Assembly: GCA_905236445.1 (NCBI GenBank)
Contig: CAJOPQ010000081.1
Span: 1-12,316, forward strand
Reading direction: 5' to 3'
Origin: an uncultured Clostridia bacterium
GTDB lineage: Bacteria > Bacillota > Clostridia > Christensenellales > UBA1242
DNA length: 12,316 nt
Within the stretch, counting starts at the first letter, position 1, and every line of letters starts with the position of its first letter. Under the pieces are notes generated by a model. That model had not been told where the DNA came from. It did no database searches and was given only the letters and a program-made list of their open reading frames with translations. Position numbers and translations under genes: made by a program. Shown one piece after another: positions 7,613-12,316 of this stretch.

Positions 7613-7642
7613 TTGACCTTAGTATGCGCACTTTTTTATAAT
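7613..7642 (+). promoter_or_regulatory. Strong sigma-A promoter for the small exported protein
   Basis: TTGACC at 7613-7618 and a perfect TATAAT at 7637-7642 are separated by 18 bp. The start would fall near 7649, leaving a leader of about 64 bases. No convincing terminator separates it from the glycyl-tRNA synthetase gene, so read-through could add to expression. Confidence 0.75.
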
Positions 7643-7712
7643 AAAAATAAGGCGAAATGTTTGATTTTATCGCTTGATAATGTTAAACTAAGAGAGAAAA
7701 AGGAGGCAATTA

Positions 7713-8327
7713 ATGAGTGCCAAGAAAAAATTTATAATTACTTTAGTTACTTTAGTTGCTGTGCTAGTGGTTGTATCAGTTGGGTTGATTGTTGCTTTGG
7801 TTTCTCCAACACAGAATGCAAGTGCCTCAATCACAGTAAGGTACGAAGCAACAAATGTTGCCGTAGATGTGTCTGCAACTTACAAGATTGGATCACAATC
7901 AGCTGTTAATATGTATGCGCAAGATGGCGTTGCAACTGTTCTGTCGTTCAATAATGATGTAGCTACTGCCAAGAATCAGACACTTGCGCCAACAGCCAGT
8001 GAGCTTGCATTGACTAATGATGATAATTATATCTTGTTTGAGTACAAATTTGTTAATAGGTCCAAGACTATAGATATTGATATTTCTCTTGATACAACAC
8101 AAATCACCAACAATAATGTAGTAGTGAGGTACGCTTATGCTAATTCTTCTACTGCTTATTCATCACTTAATTTGCAATCATCTTTTACAACGCGTACTTT
8201 GGTCGCCAATGCATCTGCGAATGCGACTACTTATATTTATATTGCAGTACGGGTTAATGATCAAATGTATGATGCTACTTATAGTGGAACAATCACATGG
8301 GGATTGGACAGACATACAAATGTATAA
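7713..8327 (+). CDS. Small exported beta-rich protein of unknown function
   Basis: This is a 204-residue protein without a family I can name with certainty. MSAKKK is followed by a long hydrophobic segment (about residues 7-31), then SPTQNASAS, which offers an Ala-x-Ala signal-peptidase site around residues 36-38. The mature part of about 165 residues is rich in Thr, Ser, Asn, Ala and Val. Alternating hydrophobic strands (SITVRYEATNVAVDVSATY, YILFEYKFVN, TIDIDISLDTTQI, TYIYIAVRVND) suggest a compact beta-sandwich. The signal and composition recall secreted matrix proteins of the TasA/camelysin kind, but there is no motif that proves this. A very good AGGAGG (7701-7706) lies 6 bases before the ATG, and a near-consensus promoter lies upstream. 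Together they predict high expression. It converges on the giant beta-helix gene and shares its terminator. Confidence 0.8.
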   Translation: MSAKKKFIITLVTLVAVLVVVSVGLIVALVSPTQNASASITVRYEATNVAVDVSATYKIGSQSAVNMYAQDGVATVLSFNNDVATAKNQTLAPTASELALTNDDNYILFEYKFVNRSKTIDIDISLDTTQITNNNVVVRYAYANSSTAYSSLNLQSSFTTRTLVANASANATTYIYIAVRVNDQMYDATYSGTITWGLDRHTNV

Positions 8328-8333
8328 AACGTC

Positions 8334-8368
8334 AAAAAAAAGTGGATTTAGAATAATCCACTTTTTTT
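8334..8368. terminator. Intrinsic terminator acting in both directions
   Basis: GTGGATT (8342-8348) pairs perfectly with AATCCAC (8355-8361) across a 6-base loop. The stem is flanked by 8 A on the left and 7 T on the right, so each strand reads as a stem followed by a U-tract. It lies between the convergent stops at 8327 and 8379 and should end both transcripts. Confidence 0.93.
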
Positions 8369-8378
8369 GTAATATTAA

Positions 8379-11300
8379 TTATCTGCTAACGTTAATATTG
8401 TAATTGCTCATTACGTTATAACCAGTACCGTTAAGATATCTAGCACTGTTGCTTGACCAACTAGTTGGATATGTGCAGTTAGTAAATGAAGCATTGTCAA
8501 ATACTATTCCACATCCACCAGCAACATATGCGTCATATGCAGTTGCAGAAATATTTACATTGCCAGAAAGTTTGTTGTTAGTAGCAGAACCACCAAAGAA
8601 CATACCACCAATGATTGCTCCAGCAAATGCTTCGCAATAGTATGATGAGTTTGCTGATGCGCTGATAGAACCGTTAGAGTGTGTATTGTTATTAACTTTA
8701 CCGCCGTCTTTAACTTTTCCAACAACACCACCGGCACATGAGTTGGTTTGAATTCCAGTAGATGAAGCTGTAATGCTTGCACTGTTAGTGTTATATGATA
8801 CAACACCACCTTCTACAAAGCATACAATTCCACCTGCTTGATAATCTGAAACTATAGCACCTTTGTTAGTATTCTCAGTAACTGTACCATAACTTAAGTA
8901 ACCAACAATACCACCTGAGTTGCCACCGTCATTAGCACCTGAGATAGAACTTTGGATCTTACCGGAGTTAGTATTAGTTTTTACTGTCTTAGCAGAAGAA
9001 GTATACATATAACCTACGATACCTGCAGCTACTACAGTACCATTAGATAGTAATTGATAATCAAATATACTTGTAGATTCGTTAGTAATTGCACCTGAGT
9101 TAGTACAGTCTGCAACCTCTCCTCTTTTCATAACTGCTGCAACACCAGCAACAAATTGTGCAGGACAAGAGATCTTAGCAGAGTTGCTGCAATCCATAAT
9201 ATTTCCATCTAGATGACCAACAACTCCTGCAACACCTTTAGTTACTGTATAATCGAAGTTAATTGTTCCAGATACAGAACAATCTTCGATCTCGCCTTTA
9301 CATTCATTAACTATTCCACCAAAATATTCAGAATTGTATAGGCTGTTGATTTTTGCACTTGTATAGTTAACTTTTAAGTTTTTGATTGAACCAGTATTTG
9401 CAACTGTGTCAATTAGACCAAAGTTGTTTAGAGTTCCTCTAACTGTAATTGTATAACCATTACCGTTAAGTGTACCAGCTAGAGTATTTACCACCTTTTG
9501 GCTTGTAGTGATTGTGAAGCTGTTAGTAATAACAAATGTAGCATTGCTGTTGCTTGCATTTCTTACAAGGTAGTTATTCCAAGATTCTGAATCGCTAATC
9601 TCATAAGCATCACTATAATCGTAGTTATCATTGTCGTTATTGTAATCATTCTCTCTAATGTCAGTATTAGAAGAATTGTCGTTAGTTGTTGTATTGTAAA
9701 TTACATACAATATTAAATCTTTGTTAGGCATTTTGCTAGAAGCTGTATAAGTAGAGCCTGTTCCATTACTAGCAGTGTTGTACTTAACTTTGTATTGAGA
9801 ATAAGTATTGTTAACGCTTGTAATATATGACTGTATACTTGTTCCCTCTACAACAGTTGCTGTCTTGATTGTTTTACCTGTATTTGCATTAATAAATGTT
9901 AATGTATGGTTTGTGTTTCTGAACCAAACGTTAACTTCTGCATCATCCTTAACTGCACCATTGTTGGCAATAGTGTAGTCGTCAAGAGTGATAGAGTTAA
10001 ATTTATAATCATTATTTGCAATCGCGAAAGTAATTGTGTAATATGTTTTATTGTTTAAATCGTAGATGTATATTTTATTAGAATTGTAAGCAACTTTGAA
10101 ACCTTCAACCACATCAATAGTAATTTCAGTAGCAGTAGATGTCTTAACAATATTTCCATTTGCATCTGCAATTGTTATAGTGCATAGACCTTTAGTTGCT
10201 TTCTGTGTCTCGTAATTGCCTTGAGTAATTTTTAATTCATAAGTGTCAAGTATAATATAACTATGATTACCTGTCAAAATGTCTTCTTCATCTAGTTCGG
10301 CATAAGTTAGATATGGATAACCATTATTTTTGCTAGAATTTAAATTCCATACTTTGTCGAAATCCCAAGTAGAAGATTGAGATTTAGTAGAAATCAAAGT
10401 GCCATTAGTATTGTATATTTCTGTAACATTATCGTTTGCCTTGTAGTTAGCAGCAACTTTCATGTTGTTAGAAGTATAACCCATAACATAACCTGCAGAT
10501 TCTGCAACGTTTGTTATTTCCAATGTGTTGTCTAATAAGTAATTTTTACCAACACCGTTAAATGTCTTAGATGTTGTGGTTGTTGAATAATTCAAATTTT
10601 CTTTATCATAATATAGACCACATAGGTTGTTGCTGTTAAGTTCGATTACAACACCTTGGTTATCTACACTTTCCATACAATCTATGTTAATACCTACAAC
10701 ACCACCGATTGCTTCATTGGCATAATTTTTAACTTTGTTAGAAAATAATGTAATAGCACTATAACTCTTGTCTACTCTAGCAGGAGCTACATAAGAATTC
10801 GTAGAATTGTCAATAGTAGAAGTAGTAACATATTCATTCTCACCAACAATTCCTCCATAAGTAACGTTGCTTTCGCCTAGAACAACTTTACCTACGCTAT
10901 AAGTGTTGCTAATAATTCCGCCCATGTTTTGTCCAGCGATACCACCAATCATACCACTTATACCAGTATTAACATAAGTAACGCCATTGTCTGATACCTT
11001 TTGAGATTGACCCATAGTAACGTCTGCACTAGATGTAGTTATGGTTGCGATATTTCTGTTAGCATTGTCTGAAGTAGCTAATCTTCCAACAATTCCTCCA
11101 ACAGTCTCTGCCTCAACATCAAAGAATGCTTTAGTTACTTCAATCTTATCTATTGTGCCATAACTAACACCTGCAATTGATCCAACATTAACAAATGAAC
11201 CAACAATATAGATGTCATCAACCCTCAAGTTATAAATTTGTGCATTTGCACTAACTATTCCAAAGATACCTGCATTTTCAATTGAGATTACATTGTTGTC

Positions 11301-11843
11301 GTTCTTGTTGTCGATTACGATATTAGCGATCTTGTAACCATTACCATCTAGCACGCCATTGAATTCAGAAATTATCTGCCAATAACCATCATTATACTCA
11401 GATGCATCAATGTCGTTAACTAATTTAAAGTAAGCGTTGCTAGAATAGTTGCTATCAGATCTTCCGATGCTTGCCAATTGCTCAGCAGAAGAAATATAGT
11501 AAGGATTCTCAAAAGAACCATCACCAACAATAACATCACAATAAAGATTTCTAAATCTAGCATTAGATGTAGTAAAAGTAACTCTAGCAGTTCCTCCCAT
11601 CTTAGCAACGCACATACCGTTGTCATAAGAGACGATAGAACTATCACTAGAAGATGCAGTAATAGTAGTGTTACTATTTGCATTAGTCTGCGTTAGGTTA
11701 AGCGCAAACTCCTCGCCTACGTTAACATACATCACATTGGCAGTAATCTTAATAGTTTCTCTTGTAGAGAAAACAACTATTAGAGAAATACCAACAATGC
11801 ATGTAACTAGTATGCTAAAGAATACAACCCAAAATTTTCTCAT
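8379..11843 (-). CDS. Giant surface protein with two GLUG-type beta-helix blocks
   Basis: The protein has 1154 residues. Residues 5-26 are an N-terminal hydrophobic signal or anchor. Residues about 35-106 look like a bacterial Ig-like (BIG2-type) domain. Block one, about 108-512, opens with NPYYISSAEQLASIG and repeats GG-I-V/A-G turns (222-225, 249-253, 300-304, 329-334, 380-384), as in GLUG-repeat right-handed beta-helices. It ends with the typical cap VWNLNSSKNNGYPYL. Residues about 525-720 form two or more beta modules; the last (HTLTFINANTGKTI to LILYVIYNT) resembles InlB B-type/Flg_new repeats. An Asn/Asp/Tyr-rich linker (719-748) leads to block two (about 748-1125), with a LNGNGYTITVRG opening and GG-I-V-G turns at 842, 872, 940, 977, 1004 and 1038. 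There is no LPxTG, SLH or choline-binding C-terminus, so attachment probably relies on the N-terminal segment or the protein is released. GGAGG (11857-11853) sits 9 bases before the ATG. Adhesion or host-surface binding is the usual guess for such proteins, not shown here. Confidence 0.9.
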   Translation of the reverse strand: MRKFWVVFFSILVTCIVGISLIVVFSTRETIKITANVMYVNVGEEFALNLTQTNANSNTTITASSSDSSIVSYDNGMCVAKMGGTARVTFTTSNARFRNLYCDVIVGDGSFENPYYISSAEQLASIGRSDSNYSSNAYFKLVNDIDASEYNDGYWQIISEFNGVLDGNGYKIANIVIDNKNDNNVISIENAGIFGIVSANAQIYNLRVDDIYIVGSFVNVGSIAGVSYGTIDKIEVTKAFFDVEAETVGGIVGRLATSDNANRNIATITTSSADVTMGQSQKVSDNGVTYVNTGISGMIGGIAGQNMGGIISNTYSVGKVVLGESNVTYGGIVGENEYVTTSTIDNSTNSYVAPARVDKSYSAITLFSNKVKNYANEAIGGVVGINIDCMESVDNQGVVIELNSNNLCGLYYDKENLNYSTTTTSKTFNGVGKNYLLDNTLEITNVAESAGYVMGYTSNNMKVAANYKANDNVTEIYNTNGTLISTKSQSSTWDFDKVWNLNSSKNNGYPYLTYAELDEEDILTGNHSYIILDTYELKITQGNYETQKATKGLCTITIADANGNIVKTSTATEITIDVVEGFKVAYNSNKIYIYDLNNKTYYTITFAIANNDYKFNSITLDDYTIANNGAVKDDAEVNVWFRNTNHTLTFINANTGKTIKTATVVEGTSIQSYITSVNNTYSQYKVKYNTASNGTGSTYTASSKMPNKDLILYVIYNTTTNDNSSNTDIRENDYNNDNDNYDYSDAYEISDSESWNNYLVRNASNSNATFVITNSFTITTSQKVVNTLAGTLNGNGYTITVRGTLNNFGLIDTVANTGSIKNLKVNYTSAKINSLYNSEYFGGIVNECKGEIEDCSVSGTINFDYTVTKGVAGVVGHLDGNIMDCSNSAKISCPAQFVAGVAAVMKRGEVADCTNSGAITNESTSIFDYQLLSNGTVVAAGIVGYMYTSSAKTVKTNTNSGKIQSSISGANDGGNSGGIVGYLSYGTVTENTNKGAIVSDYQAGGIVCFVEGGVVSYNTNSASITASSTGIQTNSCAGGVVGKVKDGGKVNNNTHSNGSISASANSSYYCEAFAGAIIGGMFFGGSATNNKLSGNVNISATAYDAYVAGGCGIVFDNASFTNCTYPTSWSSNSARYLNGTGYNVMSNYNINVSR

Positions 11844-11910
11844 AATTAAAATCCTCCATTTCTCAATAGATTTTTAAATTTTTATTAAAAAGTGCTCAAA
11901 ATTTCTTGAC

Positions 11911-11936
11911 AAAGTTTATATTTTTTTATAAACTTT
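11911..11936. repeat. Perfect 10-bp-arm inverted repeat at the giant gene's transcription start
   Basis: AAAGTTTATA (11911-11920) and TATAAACTTT (11927-11936) are perfect inverted copies around six T. The repeat begins 4 bp downstream of the predicted minus-strand -10 box, so it overlaps the expected start site near 11934. It could be a repressor operator, or it could fold into a hairpin at the very 5' end of the leader. It has no U-tract placed for termination of the minus-strand transcript, and the stem is all A/T apart from two G-C pairs. Confidence 0.6.
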
Positions 11937-11940
11937 ACAT

Positions 11941-11969
11941 ATTTTAGCACAGCTTTTTTCATATGTCAA
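11941..11969 (-). promoter_or_regulatory. Near-consensus promoter for the giant surface-protein gene
   Basis: On the minus strand a perfect TTGACA -35 (11969-11964) is followed after 17 bp by a TAAAAT -10 (11946-11941). Transcription should start near 11934, with a leader of about 90 bases before the ATG at 11843. Confidence 0.8.
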
Positions 11970-12124
11970 TACCCTTTTTTGAAAAAAAGTTACATCTGTG
12001 ACAGGTTAAAATAGACTAAATTTCACCTTGTTTTATATCTGATTCATAAGATTTACAGAATTCATATTAATATATTGAATGAACTTTGTATAGATGTGAA
12101 TTAAAAAATTTTTTTGAAAAATAC
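11970..12124. other. AT-rich spacer without a recognised gene
   Basis: This is the middle of the 325-base gap between the giant gene and the tRNA. I see no reading frame worth calling. It holds a short A/T palindrome CTTTTTT-G-AAAAAAG near 11974-11988 and an imperfect inverted repeat ATTCA...TGAAT near 12060-12080, both likely by-products of base composition. Nothing else stands out. Confidence 0.5.
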
Positions 12125-12153
12125 TTGATTATTTGCATAGAACATATTACAAT
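12125..12153 (+). promoter_or_regulatory. Promoter of the tRNA-Gln gene
   Basis: TTGATT (12125-12130) and TACAAT (12148-12153) are separated by 17 bp. The start would be near 12160, about 9 bases before the mature tRNA 5' end, a common arrangement for a single tRNA gene. Confidence 0.65.
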
Positions 12154-12168
12154 ATCTTTAGATTGTAT

Positions 12169-12243
12169 TGGAGTGTAGCCAAGCGGTAAGGCCCGGGATT
12201 CTGACTCCCGTATGCGTAGGTTCGAATCCTACCACTTCAGCCA
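12169..12243 (+). tRNA. tRNA-Gln(CUG)
   Basis: The 75-base gene folds into a complete cloverleaf. Acceptor TGGAGTG pairs with CACTTCA (one G-U). The D-arm is GCC-AAGCGGTAA-GGC. Anticodon stem CGGGA/TCCCG encloses TTCTGAC, giving anticodon CTG (reads CAG, Gln). The variable loop has 5 bases, and the T-arm is GTAGG-TTCGAAT-CCTAC. The discriminator is G and the CCA end is encoded. The acceptor and T-arm sequences are typical of bacterial tRNA-Gln. It has its own promoter upstream and an intrinsic terminator 8 bases downstream, so it looks like a single-gene unit. Confidence 0.96.
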
Positions 12244-12251
12244 TAAAAAAT

Positions 12252-12283
12252 CAAGCCACCCATGACGGTGGTTTGTTTTTTTT
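12252..12283 (+). terminator. Intrinsic terminator of tRNA-Gln
   Basis: CAAGCCACC (12252-12260) pairs with GGTGGTTTG (12267-12275), 9 bp with one G-U, around the loop CATGAC. Eight T follow (12276-12283). Confidence 0.92.
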
Positions 12284-12297
12284 AGGCAGAAGTGGAA

Positions 12298-12315
12298 GTG
12301 TGGCACTTGCCACAC
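12298..12315. repeat. GC-rich inverted repeat at the right edge
   Basis: GTGTGGCA (12298-12305) and TGCCACAC (12308-12315) form a perfect 8-bp inverted repeat with a 2-base centre. It is GC-rich against an AT-rich background and touches the window end, so what follows it is unknown. It may be a hairpin, a protein site or the first unit of a repeat. Confidence 0.55.
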
Positions 12316-12316
12316 C

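Noticed and set aside
7600..7617. GTCAA/TTGAC hairpin after the glycyl-tRNA synthetase as a terminator
   Set aside because: The stem is only 5 bp, mostly A/T, with no T-tract following, and it overlaps the -35 of the next promoter.
7713..8327. Firm call of a TasA/SipW-type biofilm fibre protein
   Set aside because: Only the signal and composition are similar; no diagnostic motif or partner gene (signal peptidase W) is present.
8379..11843. Tandem DNA repeat array or CRISPR within the giant gene
   Set aside because: The periodicity is at protein level (GG-I-V-G turns); I saw no long identical DNA repeats or regular spacers.
11906..11932. Plus-strand promoter TTGACA with TATAAA
   Set aside because: The spacer is only 15 bp and no plus-strand gene follows until the tRNA, which has its own promoter; the TATAAA is explained by the inverted repeat.
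12221..12316. tRNA 3' end as an integration site for a mobile element
   Set aside because: No second copy of the tRNA end, integrase or phage gene is present in the window.

Overview
The window is AT-rich DNA with Shine-Dalgarno-led genes, sigma-A-type promoters, intrinsic terminators and a CCA-encoding tRNA. TGG encodes Trp, and no in-frame TGA was met in the reading frames I followed, so the standard bacterial code fits. A low-GC, Gram-positive-type bacterium (Bacillota, probably an uncultured Clostridia-like lineage) is the most likely source. This is inferred from gene style and protein families, not from a database match.

Layout: (1) 1-1625, minus strand: a lipoprotein with two probable fibronectin-type-III-like modules and a C-terminal transglutaminase-like protease fold, cut by the window edge. 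It has its own promoter. (2) 1626-1812: a short AT-rich gap whose left part is that promoter and whose right part begins a tight cluster of DnaA-box-like nonamers. The cluster runs into the 3' end of the next gene. (3) 1813-2373, minus: an unrecognised single-pass membrane protein. (4) 2614-7591, plus: three tightly packed genes that look like one operon. They encode a ten-TM P-type cation ATPase with an unusual basic N-terminal tail, a stand-alone uridine-kinase-type P-loop kinase, and a single-chain glycyl-tRNA synthetase. (5) 7713-8327, plus: a small exported protein behind a near-consensus promoter. (6) 8334-8368: a terminator that works in both directions between convergent genes. (7) 8379-11843, minus: a very large surface protein with two GLUG-type beta-helix blocks, transcribed from a strong promoter with a perfect 10-bp-arm inverted repeat at the predicted transcription start. 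(8) 11970-12316: an AT-rich spacer, tRNA-Gln(CUG) with its own promoter and terminator, and an inverted repeat at the right edge.

The central operon is housekeeping in nature (ion transport, nucleoside salvage, translation). The flanking genes are envelope proteins: a lipoprotein, a membrane-anchored protein, a small exported protein and a giant beta-helix protein. No defence system, transposase, phage gene or CRISPR array was found. The features most worth a second look are the DnaA-box cluster beside a point where gene direction switches, the DKTGT motif repeated in the ATPase tail, and the palindrome at the start of the giant surface-protein transcript.
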